DNA of 64,000 nucleotides, taken from an uncultured Pseudomonadota bacterium (GTDB lineage Bacteria > Pseudomonadota > Gammaproteobacteria > Methylococcales > Methylomonadaceae). The stretch spans positions 62,001-126,000 of the forward strand of contig CAILJB010000033.1 in NCBI GenBank assembly GCA_903834465.1, given 5' to 3'. Position 1 is the stretch's first letter. Each line of letters opens with the position of its first letter. The position numbers and the translations under genes were made by a program. Shown piece by piece: positions 36,425-45,524 of this stretch. The notes beneath the pieces are model-generated. The model did not search any database and was not told the DNA's origin. It saw only the letters and a list, made by a program, of their open reading frames with translations.

Positions 36425-37903
36425 ATGCCACTAACTTCTTTCAAGCAAACCATCATGAATACGAATCAAAATAAACAGCTTGTGACTTGCCCAAAATGTG
36501 CCGAACAAATTAACGTCAGTGCATTGCTACATAACCAAATTGAGGCAGAATTACATCAAGCCTTCGCCTCGCAACTTGCTCAAAAACAAGCACAATTCGA
36601 ACACCAGTTAAAATCCGAAAAGGCGCAATTAGAACAAAATTTGAAAGCGCGTTTAGTCGCAGAATCGAATGAACAAATGCAAGCGATGCGAAATGAGCTA
36701 AATGCAAAATCAGAACAATTGCGCGAATTCAACAAAGCTAAAGCCGACGTTGAACGTTTGATGCGTGAAAAATCCGAATTGAAAGAAACGCTCGAAGCCG
36801 AATCCGAAGCAAAATTAAATCAACGGTTGCGTGAAGAACGCCAAAAATTAGAACACTCTCTCAAAGCCAATTTTGAAGCCGAAGCGCGTGACCAAATGCA
36901 AGCCATGCGTGATGAGTTAAATCAAAAATCCGAACAACTGCGCGAATTTAATAAAGCCAAAGCCGATATTGAACGTTTGACCCGCGAAAAATTTGAATTA
37001 AAAGAAACCATTGAAGCCGAAGCCGAATTTAAACTTAGCCAACGTTTGCGCGAAGAACGACAAAAAATTGAAAGTGGTTTAGAACTTAAAATGCGCGAAA
37101 AAGATTTTGAACTTGAAAACATGAAACGCGAATTACAAGAAGTGCAACGTCGCGCCGAGCAAGGTTCAACGCAGCTTCAAGGCGAAATCCAAGAATTAGC
37201 TATTGAAGAATGGTTGCGCGATTCGTTTCCGTTTGACGAAATTACCGAAATCAAAAAAGGTCAACGTGGCGCGGATTGCATTCAAATCGTCAACACTCGT
37301 TCGCGTTACGATTGCGGCAAAATTTATTACGAAAGCAAACGCACGCAAGAATTCGGACGCGATTGGATTGAAAAACTCAAAGCCGATTTACGCGCCAAAA
37401 ATATTCGTATCGGCGTTTTAGTCACACAAACCATGCCCAAAGAAATGGAGCGAATGGGTTTAAAAGATGGCGTTTGGGTGTGTACATTTGAAGAATTCAA
37501 AGGTTTGAGCGCGGTACTTCGGCAATCGCTGATTGACATGAGTGACGTGGCGATTGCTCAAGAAAATAAAGGCGAAAAAATGGAAATGTTGTATGGTTTT
37601 TTAACCAGCAACGAATTTAAATCCCAAATTGAAGCGATTGTGGACGGCTTTACGCAAATGCAAACGGATTTGGAAAAAGAACGACGTGTTACCGAAAGTG
37701 GTTGGAAACAACGTGAAAAACAATTGCAAAAAGTGTTACTTAATACCACACATTTGTACGGTTCGATTCGCGGTATTGCTGGCGAGGCAATTCAAAGCGT
37801 GCCGCAACTTGAATCCAGTGCGCCAGTGATTGAATCGACAAAACCAGCGTTAGTTTCGCCAACTAAATCAAATAAGAGCTTGCAACAGGAAAGTTTGTTT
37901 TAA
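36425..37903 (+). CDS. DUF2130 protein with duplicated coiled coil
   Basis: This 492-residue protein starts with a short zinc-ribbon-like TCPKCAEQIN. A long charged coiled coil follows (about 35-240) and then the DUF2130 domain (EWLRDSFPFDEITEIKKGQRGADCIQ; YESKRTQEFGRDWIEKLKAD), which contains acidic and Lys residues resembling a nuclease-like fold. The function is unknown. The coiled coil contains a tandem 73-residue duplication (69-141 and 142-214), also clear in the DNA. Start choice is uncertain: ATG 36425 or ATG 36455, neither with a good ribosome site. It stands alone between the pnt operon and prfC. Confidence 0.8.
   Translation: MPLTSFKQTIMNTNQNKQLVTCPKCAEQINVSALLHNQIEAELHQAFASQLAQKQAQFEHQLKSEKAQLEQNLKARLVAESNEQMQAMRNELNAKSEQLREFNKAKADVERLMREKSELKETLEAESEAKLNQRLREERQKLEHSLKANFEAEARDQMQAMRDELNQKSEQLREFNKAKADIERLTREKFELKETIEAEAEFKLSQRLREERQKIESGLELKMREKDFELENMKRELQEVQRRAEQGSTQLQGEIQELAIEEWLRDSFPFDEITEIKKGQRGADCIQIVNTRSRYDCGKIYYESKRTQEFGRDWIEKLKADLRAKNIRIGVLVTQTMPKEMERMGLKDGVWVCTFEEFKGLSAVLRQSLIDMSDVAIAQENKGEKMEMLYGFLTSNEFKSQIEAIVDGFTQMQTDLEKERRVTESGWKQREKQLQKVLLNTTHLYGSIRGIAGEAIQSVPQLESSAPVIESTKPALVSPTKSNKSLQQESLF
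36629..37066. repeat. Tandem 219-bp duplication inside the DUF2130 gene
   Basis: Two consecutive 219-base units encode nearly the same coiled-coil block, sharing SEQLREFNKAKAD, SELKET/FELKET and QRLREERQK at the same offsets. The period is 73 residues, in frame. Confidence 0.85.
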
Positions 37904-37948
37904 AATAACCGAAATTAGTTTCTTCATTTTTATTTTTAGAGTCTTTAA

Positions 37949-39529
37949 ATGCCCCAAAACCTTAGTGAATTACAACGCCGTCGCACGTTTGCGATTATTT
38001 CTCACCCTGACGCAGGTAAAACGACCGTTACCGAAAAATTACTTTTATTCGGAGGCGCAATTCAATTAGCTGGTTCAGTCAAAGGACGTAAAGCCGCACG
38101 CCATGCGACTTCCGATTGGATGGAAATGGAAAAAGAACGTGGTATTTCTGTCACCACATCTGTGATGCAGTTTGAACACAAAGATTGCGTCATTAACTTG
38201 CTCGACACGCCGGGTCATGAGGATTTCTCGGAAGATACCTATCGCACATTAACCGCCGTTGATTCTGCGTTAATGATTATCGACGTGGCGAAAGGCGTTG
38301 AAGAACGTACCATTAACTTAATGGAAGTGTGCCGGCTGCGAACCACGCCGATTTTAACGTTTATCAATAAATTAGACCGCGAAGGACGCGAACCGATTGA
38401 ATTGATGGATGAAGTCGAACACGTTTTAAAAATCCAATGTGCGCCGATGACGTGGCCAATCGGCATGGGCAAACGTTTTAAAGGCGTTTATCACCTTTAT
38501 AAAGATGAAATTCATTTGTTTAGCGCACAACACGGCGGCAAAATCGCCGAAGCCGAAGTAATTAAAGGCTTAGAAAATTCGAAACTCGATGAATTACTCG
38601 GCGACCAAGCCCAAGAATTGCGTGATGAAATTGATTTAGTGAAAGGCGCGAGCCATGAATTTGATTTAAATGCGTATTTAGCAGGAACTTTAACGCCGGT
38701 ATTTTTTGGTTCAGCGGTGAATAATTTTGGAATTTTAGAATTACTTGATGCGTTTGCCGAATACGCGCCCTCACCATTGCCACGCAAAGCCGAACAACGT
38801 GAAGTCTCGCCAGAAGAAGAAAAATTCACCGGTTTTGTGTTTAAAGTTCAAGCGAATATGGATCCGGCGCATCGTGACCGCGTCGCGTTTTTGCGGGTTT
38901 GCTCGGGAAAATTCGACAAAGGCATGAAAATTCATCACGTTCGCTTGGGTAAAAGTATTCAAATTGCCAATGCGATTACGTTCCAAGCCGCGACGCGAAA
39001 TGCGGTTGAAGAGGCTTATGCGGGCGATATTATCGGTTTGCATAATCATGGCACAATTCAAGTTGGTGATACCTTTACACAAGGCGAAACCTTGAAATAT
39101 GGCGGTATTCCGTATTTCGCCCCTGAATTATTCCGTCGCGTAGTTTTAAAAGACCCGCTTCGTGCCAAAGCGTTGCAAAAAGGCTTAATTCAACTCACGG
39201 AAGAAGGCGCAACACAATTATTTCGCCCATTGAAAAACAATGACTTAATTTTAGGCGCGGTCGGCGTATTGCAATTTGACGTAACAGCCTACCGTTTAAA
39301 AAGCGAATATAACGTTGAATGCGTTTATGATGCCGTGGCAATTAACACCGTACGTTGGGTGAGTAGCGATAATCCAGCAAAACTCGAAGAATTCAAAAAG
39401 AAAGCCTTTGATAATTTAGCCGAAGATGGTGGCGGTTATTTGGTGTATGTGGCAAACAGTCGCGTGAATTTACAACTCGCGCAAGAACGTTATCCCGATA
39501 TTAAATTTAGTTCGACACGCGAATTATAG
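37949..39529 (+). CDS. prfC: Peptide chain release factor 3
   Basis: This 526-residue translational GTPase has G1 [10 protein letters not shown]3 [16 protein letters not shown] and G4 [10 protein letters not shown]. It has the RF3-specific domain II/III sequence ([40 protein letters not shown]). RF3 releases RF1 and RF2 from the ribosome after termination. Length is as expected. The gene converges on rlmH with a shared hairpin between them. Confidence 0.96.
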   Translation: MPQNLSELQRRRTFAIISHPDAGKTTVTEKLLLFGGAIQLAGSVKGRKAARHATSDWMEMEKERGISVTTSVMQFEHKDCVINLLDTPGHEDFSEDTYRTLTAVDSALMIIDVAKGVEERTINLMEVCRLRTTPILTFINKLDREGREPIELMDEVEHVLKIQCAPMTWPIGMGKRFKGVYHLYKDEIHLFSAQHGGKIAEAEVIKGLENSKLDELLGDQAQELRDEIDLVKGASHEFDLNAYLAGTLTPVFFGSAVNNFGILELLDAFAEYAPSPLPRKAEQREVSPEEEKFTGFVFKVQANMDPAHRDRVAFLRVCSGKFDKGMKIHHVRLGKSIQIANAITFQAATRNAVEEAYAGDIIGLHNHGTIQVGDTFTQGETLKYGGIPYFAPELFRRVVLKDPLRAKALQKGLIQLTEEGATQLFRPLKNNDLILGAVGVLQFDVTAYRLKSEYNVECVYDAVAINTVRWVSSDNPAKLEEFKKKAFDNLAEDGGGYLVYVANSRVNLQLAQERYPDIKFSSTREL

Positions 39530-39538
39530 AAAATTGTG

Positions 39539-39562
39539 AGGGGTTCAAACTTTTGAACCCCT
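39539..39562. terminator. Hairpin between prfC and rlmH
   Basis: AGGGGTTCAAA and TTTGAACCCCT form a near-perfect palindrome with a very short loop, touching the stop codon of rlmH. It probably terminates both convergent genes. The same GGGGTTCA core occurs in the hairpin at 55654. Confidence 0.75.
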
Positions 39563-40028
39563 AACGATGATACGGGTGATTTTGCAAAATACTCCACGCT
39601 CGATAAAGCTGCTCGGCAACCACAATTCTCACCAGCGGATGCGGAAACGTTAAATTCGACAAACACCACGATTCTCGCGCCACTTGTTTCACTGAATCCG
39701 CTAAACCTTCTGGACCACCAACCACTAACGAAACATGTTGCCCATTGCCTTGCCAACGCTGCATGGCTTGCGATAATTCCTCCGTTGTCCACAATTTACC
39801 GCCTAAATCCAATGTCACTAAATGACTGTGCGGCGGAATCGCGGCAAGCATTCGCTCGCCTTCCTCTTTCACAATTCGCACCACGTCACTATTTTTACCG
39901 CGCTTACCCGCCGGAATTTCTTTTAACACCAATTCACACTCGCGCGGCAAACGTTTAGCGTATTCGTCATAGCCTTGTTGAACCCAAGAAGGCATTTTTG
40001 TTCCAATCGTGATTAAATGAATTTGCAT
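39561..40028 (-). CDS. rlmH: 23S rRNA (pseudouridine1915-N3)-methyltransferase RlmH
   Basis: This is a 155-residue SPOUT methyltransferase. Recognisable parts are [21 protein letters not shown] at the N-terminus, [13 protein letters not shown], and the knot region [10 protein letters not shown] with the C-terminal [20 protein letters not shown] and HPYHR. It methylates pseudouridine 1915 of 23S rRNA. The ATG at 40028 gives exactly the family length; a longer frame to 40091 runs into the intergenic region and is not supported. Confidence 0.95.
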   Translation of the reverse strand: MQIHLITIGTKMPSWVQQGYDEYAKRLPRECELVLKEIPAGKRGKNSDVVRIVKEEGERMLAAIPPHSHLVTLDLGGKLWTTEELSQAMQRWQGNGQHVSLVVGGPEGLADSVKQVARESWCLSNLTFPHPLVRIVVAEQLYRAWSILQNHPYHR

Positions 40029-40079
40029 GATTTGTTGAAAGGTCAAAGGTTCAAGGTGCAAGCGAGGCGCGAATCCTAC

Positions 40080-40085
40080 TATAAT
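40080..40085 (+). promoter_or_regulatory. Probable -10 box of speE
   Basis: A TATAAT hexamer lies 40 bases upstream of the speE ATG in the divergent gap with rlmH. The -35 candidate (GTGCAA at 18-base spacing) is weak. Confidence 0.45.
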
Positions 40086-40125
40086 AGCCACATCACTTAC
40101 TTTTTAATTTTTGGAATTTTAACAC

Positions 40126-40968
40126 ATGAATTCATCTGAATGGTTCACCGAACAAGCCGCCTCAACCGGCACAGCATTTTCGCTCAAAATCACTAAAAAA
40201 CTTCACGAAGAACAATCTGATTTTCAACATTTAGAAATTTACGAAACCGAAACGTTTGGTAATTTGATGATTATCGATGGTTGCACGATGGTTTCAACTC
40301 GCGATAATTTTTTCTACCACGAAATGATGAGCCACCCTGCTCTGTTTTTACACTCGAATCCAAAACGTGTTTGGATTATTGGTGGCGGCGATTGCGGCAC
40401 GTTGCGCGAAGTGTTAAAACACAAAGGTGTTGAACAAGCGGTACAAATTGACATCGATGAACGTGTGACACGTTTAGCGGAAATTTATTTTTCTGAATTA
40501 TGCGAATCAAATGACGACCCGCGTGCGGATTTAAAATTTATTGACGGCATTAAATGGGTTAAAGATGCTGCACCGAATTCGGTTGATTTAATCATCGTCG
40601 ATAGTACCGACCCGATTGGCCCTGCGGAAGGCTTATTTGGTGAAGAATTTTACCGCGATTGCATCGCCTGTTTATCTGAAAACGGTTTGCTGGTGCAACA
40701 AAGTGAATCGGCGTTATTGCATTTAAATTTGATTATTGAAATGCGTGACGCAATGAAAAATGCAGGCTTTCCACATCAACAAACGTTGTTTTTCCCACAA
40801 TGTTTATATCCATCTGGCTGGTGGAGTGCCACCATTGCTAGCAAAGCAGAATTAGCATTCCGTGCAAATGATTGTGCCAACAAAGATTTTGAAACGACTT
40901 ATTACAACGTCGATATTCATAATGCGGCTATGGCGCAACCCGAATTTTTTAAAAAGGCGTTCGCGTAA
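40126..40968 (+). CDS. speE: Polyamine aminopropyltransferase (spermidine synthase)
   Basis: This 280-residue protein has SpeE features: YETETFGNLMIIDG, MSHPALF, the decarboxyadenosylmethionine-binding WIIGGGDCGTLREVLKH, QIDIDERV and the catalytic VDSTDPIGPAEGLFG. It transfers an aminopropyl group to putrescine. A cysteine-rich MarR-type regulator gene follows after 3 bases, so the two are co-transcribed. Some homologues use other amine acceptors; exact product is inferred. Confidence 0.93.
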   Translation: MNSSEWFTEQAASTGTAFSLKITKKLHEEQSDFQHLEIYETETFGNLMIIDGCTMVSTRDNFFYHEMMSHPALFLHSNPKRVWIIGGGDCGTLREVLKHKGVEQAVQIDIDERVTRLAEIYFSELCESNDDPRADLKFIDGIKWVKDAAPNSVDLIIVDSTDPIGPAEGLFGEEFYRDCIACLSENGLLVQQSESALLHLNLIIEMRDAMKNAGFPHQQTLFFPQCLYPSGWWSATIASKAELAFRANDCANKDFETTYYNVDIHNAAMAQPEFFKKAFA

Positions 40969-40971
40969 TCG

Positions 40972-41532
40972 ATGCAGAATTTAACTACGTTCAAATTGAT
41001 TGAACGCATTAGTACCTTACTTCGTGCCGAAGAACGCAAGAAATACGCGGCATTAGGTTTGCAACCGATGCACATTCAAGTTCTCGATTATTTAAATGCC
41101 TGTAACAGTTACAGCAACACCGCTGCGGCTGTTACGGAGTATTTCGGTCTAACCAAAGGCACGGTGTCGCAAACGTTGCAAGTTTTAGAGCGCAAAGGCT
41201 ATATCGAAAAACAAATTGATGTTGAAGATGCGCGAGTGGTGCATTTAACGCTGTCGAAAAACGGCGAGCAATTACTTGAAAATGCGGATGACGATATTTT
41301 TAGCCAAGCGCAACAAGCCGTGCTGTCTAAACAATACGCCAGTTTAGACGATGCCTTGCGAATGACGTTAGTCACCTTGCAAGAAGGTTGCAATGCAAAA
41401 AGTTTTGGCTCGTGTGATTCGTGCATAAATTTTAATGTCGAAGATAATCATTATTTGTGCAGTGCAACACGCTTGCCCGTTTATCAAATTGAAACCCACA
41501 AAATTTGCCGCGAACATCGTTTAGCGGCGTAA
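40972..41532 (+). CDS. MarR-family regulator with C-terminal cysteine cluster
   Basis: This 186-residue protein has a MarR-type winged helix (VTEYFGLTKGTVSQTLQVLERKGYIEKQ, about 54-81, with wing DVEDARVVHLTL). A C-terminal extension carries Cys at 140, 148, 151, 163 and 179 in a CDSCINF ... LCSATRLP ... KICREH arrangement. Such a cluster probably binds a metal or an iron-sulfur centre and would make it redox- or metal-responsive (inference). It is co-transcribed with speE and upstream of ubiK. Target genes are unknown. Confidence 0.82.
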   Translation: MQNLTTFKLIERISTLLRAEERKKYAALGLQPMHIQVLDYLNACNSYSNTAAAVTEYFGLTKGTVSQTLQVLERKGYIEKQIDVEDARVVHLTLSKNGEQLLENADDDIFSQAQQAVLSKQYASLDDALRMTLVTLQEGCNAKSFGSCDSCINFNVEDNHYLCSATRLPVYQIETHKICREHRLAA

Positions 41533-41558
41533 ACCTTTTAATTTTTCGAGATATTTTT

Positions 41559-41816
41559 ATGTTCGATACCAAAACAATTGATGACATGGCAAACCGTTTA
41601 GCGGGTGTGATTCCCCCTGGTTTGCATGCGGTCAAAGAGGATTTAGAAAAAACCTTTCGGGCGATTTTACAAAGCGCGTTGGGCAAAATGGATTTAGTCA
41701 CCCGTGAAGAATTTGAAGTACAAAAATTAGTATTGGCAAAAACACGCGCGAATTTAGAAGTACTCGAAAAGCGTGTTGCGGCAATTGAAGAATCTCTCGC
41801 TCCCACTGAAAATTAA
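41559..41816 (+). CDS. ubiK: Ubiquinone biosynthesis accessory factor UbiK (BMFP)
   Basis: This 85-residue helical protein of the BMFP/YqiC family has MFDTKTIDDMANRLAGVIPP, then DLEKTFRAILQSALGKMDLVTREEFEVQ and a C-terminal coiled coil. UbiK supports late steps of ubiquinone synthesis with UbiJ. The ATG at 41559 gives the family start; the open frame extends upstream into the regulator gene without meaning. It lies 9 bases before comM, the usual gammaproteobacterial arrangement of these two genes. Confidence 0.9.
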   Translation: MFDTKTIDDMANRLAGVIPPGLHAVKEDLEKTFRAILQSALGKMDLVTREEFEVQKLVLAKTRANLEVLEKRVAAIEESLAPTEN

Positions 41817-41825
41817 GAGGCTGTC

Positions 41826-43244
41826 ATGGGATTAGCCGTCCTGTATAGTCGAGCGCGTTCTGGCATTGACGCACCGTTAGTCACTGTTGAGGTGCATGTA
41901 GCAAATGGTTTACCGGCATTAAATATTGTCGGTTTGCCAGAAACGGCGGTGAAAGAAAGTAAAGATCGCGTGCGTGGCGCAATTCAAAATTGTCGTTTTG
42001 ATTTTCCGGCGCAACGCATTACTGTCAATCTTGCGCCCGCCGATTTACCAAAGGACGGTGGACGGTTTGATTTAGCGATTGCGCTGGGAATTTTGGCGGC
42101 AAGCGGACAAATTTCGAGTAAAAATTTAGAGCAATACGAATTCGTCGGAGAATTGTCTTTAGGCGGTGAATTACGTCCGATTATTGGTGTATTGCCGATT
42201 GCAATTCGCGCGAGAGATTGCAATCGACAGCTCGTTTTGCCTAAAGAAAATATTGCCGAAGCCGCATTAGTTAAAAATGTAGAAATTCTGCCCGCCGCGC
42301 ATTTGCTTGAGGTTTGCGCCCATGTGAATGGCCACACGCAAATCGCAACCACTTATCAACAGCCGCAATCAACTGAATTGCAACACGATGTCGATTTTTC
42401 AGATGTTCATGGGCAATATCACGTCAAACGAGCATTTGAAATTGCGGCGGCGGGGTCTCATAATTTACTTATGCTAGGGCCACCTGGAACGGGAAAATCG
42501 ATGTTAGCGTCGCGTTTACCGACCATTTTACCGTTGCTAACCGAAGAGCAAGCACAAGAAACGGCGGCAATTGCCTCAATTAGCGATCAAGGTTTAGATG
42601 TGGCGAATTGGCTTCGTCCGCCATATCGTGCGCCACATCATTCCGCTTCTGCGGCGGCGTTGGTTGGTGGCGGTAGCAATCCGCGTCCGGGAGAAATTTC
42701 GTTGTCACATCATGGCGCGTTGTTTTTGGATGAATTGCCTGAATTTGACCGCAAAGTGTTGGAAGTTTTGCGCGAACCATTAGAAACCGGTCACATCACC
42801 ATTTCTCGTGCCACGCGACAAGTGGATTTTCCAGCCCGTTTTCAATTGATTGCAGCGATGAATCCGTGTCCATGCGGTTATCTGGGTGATTCGTCTGGGC
42901 GTTGTCATTGCAGTTCTGAACAAGTGGCGCGGTATCGCGCGAAAATTTCTGGACCATTACTAGACAGAATTGACATGCACCTCGAAGTTCCTCGTGTGCC
43001 GCACGAAGTGTTGCGTCGCGGTTCGCCGGACGGTGAAGAAACCAGTGCCGTCATTCGGGCGCGAGTGATTGCGGCGCGAAATTTAGCATTAGCGCGGGCA
43101 GGTAAAGCAAATGCGGCGTTGAGTGCTAAAGAAGTAACGCATTGGTGCGTGTTATCGGATTCGAGTCATCGACTGTTAGATCAGGCGATGGAACGGTTTG
43201 GATTATCGAATCGGGCTTATCATCGTATTTTGAAATTAGCGTGA
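41826..43244 (+). CDS. comM: ComM/YifB-like AAA+ helicase, C-terminus cut by in-frame TGA
   Basis: This 472-residue product is a YifB/ComM Mg-chelatase-like AAA+ protein. It has an N-terminal Lon-protease-like fold (VEVHVANGLPALNIVGLPE), Walker A MLGPPGTGKSMLASRLP, Walker B LFLDELPEF, and a Cys-rich insertion (CPCGYLGDSSGRCHC). ComM is a branch-migration helicase in natural transformation. The frame stops at TGA 43242, but the same frame continues for 29 codons that encode the normal family ending (TIADLANSQNIEVQ ... EAIGYRKLDR). Families normally read ArgThrIle at this point, so CGA has become TGA. The last helices are lost unless readthrough occurs. Confidence 0.9.
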   Translation: MGLAVLYSRARSGIDAPLVTVEVHVANGLPALNIVGLPETAVKESKDRVRGAIQNCRFDFPAQRITVNLAPADLPKDGGRFDLAIALGILAASGQISSKNLEQYEFVGELSLGGELRPIIGVLPIAIRARDCNRQLVLPKENIAEAALVKNVEILPAAHLLEVCAHVNGHTQIATTYQQPQSTELQHDVDFSDVHGQYHVKRAFEIAAAGSHNLLMLGPPGTGKSMLASRLPTILPLLTEEQAQETAAIASISDQGLDVANWLRPPYRAPHHSASAAALVGGGSNPRPGEISLSHHGALFLDELPEFDRKVLEVLREPLETGHITISRATRQVDFPARFQLIAAMNPCPCGYLGDSSGRCHCSSEQVARYRAKISGPLLDRIDMHLEVPRVPHEVLRRGSPDGEETSAVIRARVIAARNLALARAGKANAALSAKEVTHWCVLSDSSHRLLDQAMERFGLSNRAYHRILKLA

Positions 43245-43334
43245 ACGATTGCGGATTTAGCGAATTCACAAAATATTGAAGTTCAGCATTTAAGCGAAGC
43301 GATTGGTTATCGAAAATTAGATAGAAGTAACTAA
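43245..43334 (+). pseudogene. Untranslated 3' remainder of comM
   Basis: Ninety bases continue the comM frame after its premature TGA and end at TAA (43332-43334). They encode the conserved C-terminal end of the family (AEAIGYR-like EAIGYRKLDRS). The fact that this part is undamaged suggests the stop is recent, or read through, or a sequencing error. Confidence 0.85.
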
Positions 43335-43338
43335 ACCG

Positions 43339-43367
43339 AACGTTAAAAATACAAATATTTTAACGTT
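43339..43367. terminator. Inverted repeat after comM
   Basis: AACGTTAAAA and TTTTAACGTT form a 10-bp stem with a 9-base loop right after the restored end of comM. There is no long T run after it on the plus strand, so terminator function is uncertain. Confidence 0.5.
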
Positions 43368-43371
43368 ACAC

Positions 43372-43399
43372 TTGCAAAAATTGGCATTATCTATATAAT
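43372..43399 (+). promoter_or_regulatory. Promoter of tRNA-Ser
   Basis: TTGCAA (43372-43377), a 16-base spacer and TATAAT (43394-43399) precede the tRNA by 15 bases. A GC-rich GTGCCG follows the -10 box, as is typical of stringently controlled stable RNA promoters. Confidence 0.75.
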
Positions 43400-43414
43400 G
43401 TGCCGAGTAATTTA

Positions 43415-43502
43415 GGTGGACTGGCTGAGCGGTCGAAAGCAACGGTCTTGAAAACCGTCGAACCGAAAGGTTCCTGGGGTTCGAATCCCTAGTCCATCGC
43501 CA
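43415..43502 (+). tRNA. tRNA-Ser (anticodon TGA)
   Basis: The 7-bp acceptor stem GGTGGAC pairs with GTCCATC (one G-U), followed by discriminator G and an encoded CCA. The anticodon stem ACGGT/ACCGT encloses the loop CTTGAAA with anticodon TGA (43449-43451). A long variable arm (CGAACCGAAAGGTTCC) and the T loop TTCGAATC are present. Length is 88 bases including CCA, which fits a class II serine tRNA. Confidence 0.96.
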
Positions 43503-43563
43503 AATTACTTTCTTGTTTCCTCGTGATACTTTAATTTTCTCCCGCTTCATCCTTCTGAAAACT

Positions 43564-44100
43564 TCAATCACGCTTCAGCTTGTTATAAGCTAAATTTATT
43601 TGTTTTTGTTCTGCTTCCATCATCTTTCTAATTGACTCAGGCTTATTTATCCATTTGTCAGGATGTGTACGATTAGATTCGCGTTGATAAGCTGCTTTTA
43701 GTTCTGCTTGTGTGAAATTTGGATTTAATCCCAAAATTTCTTCTGGTCTGCGATTATCACTTGGATATTCAGAACTCTCCGCATTGCGTGTTGTAAATTT
43801 TGATTGTGTGCCAGTTTTAAATTCAGGTTTACGACGTTTTTGTAAAAATTTCGAAAAACTAAAATAATCCATCAGTTGGAAAAAAGACAAACTTTTTGCA
43901 AATAAAAGTCCAAATGAAAAACCCACCACGGTAATGACCATTAAAAAATTGGGATTGAGCAATTCATAAACAATCGGCACAAAAATAATCGACAAAAACC
44001 ACGATTTCAAAAAACCCATACCCCGCAAATTCCCAATCGCATAGCCCGACCCAAATGCCATCACCGAATATAAAACAACACCGCTATTTGGAATAACCAC
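43564..44100 (-). CDS. Membrane-anchored J-domain protein
   Basis: This 178-residue protein has two or three N-terminal hydrophobic segments (about 8-75), a basic linker (about 85-115), and a C-terminal J domain with the HPD motif (SNRTHPDKW) preceded by EEILGLNPNFTQAELKAAYQ. It would recruit DnaK to the membrane. I place the start at GTG 44100, two bases after the hldE stop; an ATG lies 13 codons later. It is the last gene of the heptose operon. Confidence 0.8.
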   Translation of the reverse strand: MVIPNSGVVLYSVMAFGSGYAIGNLRGMGFLKSWFLSIIFVPIVYELLNPNFLMVITVVGFSFGLLFAKSLSFFQLMDYFSFSKFLQKRRKPEFKTGTQSKFTTRNAESSEYPSDNRRPEEILGLNPNFTQAELKAAYQRESNRTHPDKWINKPESIRKMMEAEQKQINLAYNKLKRD

Positions 44101-44102
44101 AA

Positions 44103-45524
44103 TTACACACCCATCTGCGCTCGCGCAATCATTTGACTGGTTGATTGCCCGTCAACAAACGATAAAATTTTCACTTCACCACCATTTGCAATCACTGCCG
44201 CACCACCAGCAACGTCTTCGGGTTTATAGTCGCCACCTTTTACAATGACATCGGGTAATAAACGATTATATAAACGTTCTGGCGTTTCTTGACTAAATTC
44301 AACTACCCAATCGACACATTCCAACGCCGCCAATACACTCATGCGTGCTTGAAGATTGTTAATCGGACGCGAATCGCCTTTGAGTATTTTCACCGACTCA
44401 TCTGAATTCACCGCCACAATTAACCGGTCGCCAAGAGCTTTGGCTTGTTGCAAATAAGTAATATGTCCAACGTGCAGTAAATCAAAACACCCATTGGTCA
44501 TAATTAACTTTTCGCCATGTGCTTTCGCCCGAATCATACACGCAGCCAATTCTTCTTCGGAAACTACACCAAATAAAGCATCTCGATGTGTGTGCATTTC
44601 TCGCGTTAATTCCAATATTGAAACCGTTGATGTGCCGACTTTACCAACTACAATGCCGGCGGCTAAATTCGCTAAATACATCGCTTCGCGCAACGGTAAA
44701 TCAATGGCTAAACCTAATGCCATCACAGCAATCACCGTATCGCCCGCCCCTGTCACATCAAAAACTTCTTTGGCTTGTGCTGGCAGTGAATACGTTGATT
44801 TTGCATCAATCAAACTCATTCCCGCTTCGCCGCGTGTGAGCAATAAATTTTCAATATTTTGCGTGGCAAGTAAATCACGTCCTTTTTCGACGAGTGTATC
44901 TATTTCGCCTTCGCCCACCACGGCTTTTAATTCGCCTAAATTTGGCGTAATCAAATCGGCATTCGCATATTGGCGATAATCCGAACCTTTAGGGTCAACC
45001 AATGTTTTAAGACCGGCATTTTTAGCGATGGAAATATAATCGGAAACATTCGCCAACGTGCCTTTGCCATAATCTGAAAACACGATGACATCATGTGTTG
45101 CCAAATGTTTTTGTAAACTATTCGTTAAATCCGTCTGATTAAAATTTAATGGCGTATCTTCAAAATCTACCCGCAATAATTGCTGATGTTGTGCCATGAC
45201 ACGCAATTTACAAATTGTATGCAATGCTGCATCAATGAGAAAATCACATTCCACACCTTCGGCAAGTAATAATCGTTGCAGTTGGTCGCCATCCGCATCA
45301 TCGCCAATTACGCCAAGTAACGTCACATTACCGCCTAATTTGGCAATATTTAACGCCACATTTGCCGCACCACCGACACGTTCTTCAATCGTTTTAACTT
45401 TCACCACTGGAACTGGAGCTTCTGGTGAAATTCGCGCCGCTTGCCCTGACCAATAACGGTCGAGCATCACATCACCAATAACTAAAATTCGTGCCGACGA
45501 AAAATCAGGCAGATTCGCTAACAT
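44103..45524 (-). CDS. hldE: Bifunctional heptose-7-phosphate kinase / heptose-1-phosphate adenylyltransferase
   Basis: This 473-residue protein has an N-terminal ribokinase-like domain (VIGDVMLDRYW; AAGIVVGKVGTSTV; catalytic FDVTGAGDTVIAVMALGLA). The C-terminal part is a nucleotidyltransferase (TNGCFDLLHVGHITYL; IVAVNSDESV). It makes ADP-heptose precursor for the LPS inner core. It overlaps gmhA by 20 bases. Both domains look complete. Confidence 0.96.
   Translation of the reverse strand: MLANLPDFSSARILVIGDVMLDRYWSGQAARISPEAPVPVVKVKTIEERVGGAANVALNIAKLGGNVTLLGVIGDDADGDQLQRLLLAEGVECDFLIDAALHTICKLRVMAQHQQLLRVDFEDTPLNFNQTDLTNSLQKHLATHDVIVFSDYGKGTLANVSDYISIAKNAGLKTLVDPKGSDYRQYANADLITPNLGELKAVVGEGEIDTLVEKGRDLLATQNIENLLLTRGEAGMSLIDAKSTYSLPAQAKEVFDVTGAGDTVIAVMALGLAIDLPLREAMYLANLAAGIVVGKVGTSTVSILELTREMHTHRDALFGVVSEEELAACMIRAKAHGEKLIMTNGCFDLLHVGHITYLQQAKALGDRLIVAVNSDESVKILKGDSRPINNLQARMSVLAALECVDWVVEFSQETPERLYNRLLPDVIVKGGDYKPEDVAGGAAVIANGGEVKILSFVDGQSTSQMIARAQMGV

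Noticed and set aside
43242-43244. TGA in comM as a selenocysteine codon
   Set aside because: ComM is not a selenoprotein family, the aligned residue is normally Arg, and no SECIS-like hairpin was seen directly after the codon.
43317-43571. Minus-strand open frame covering the tRNA region
   Set aside because: It overlaps tRNA-Ser and its promoter and has no recognisable protein features.
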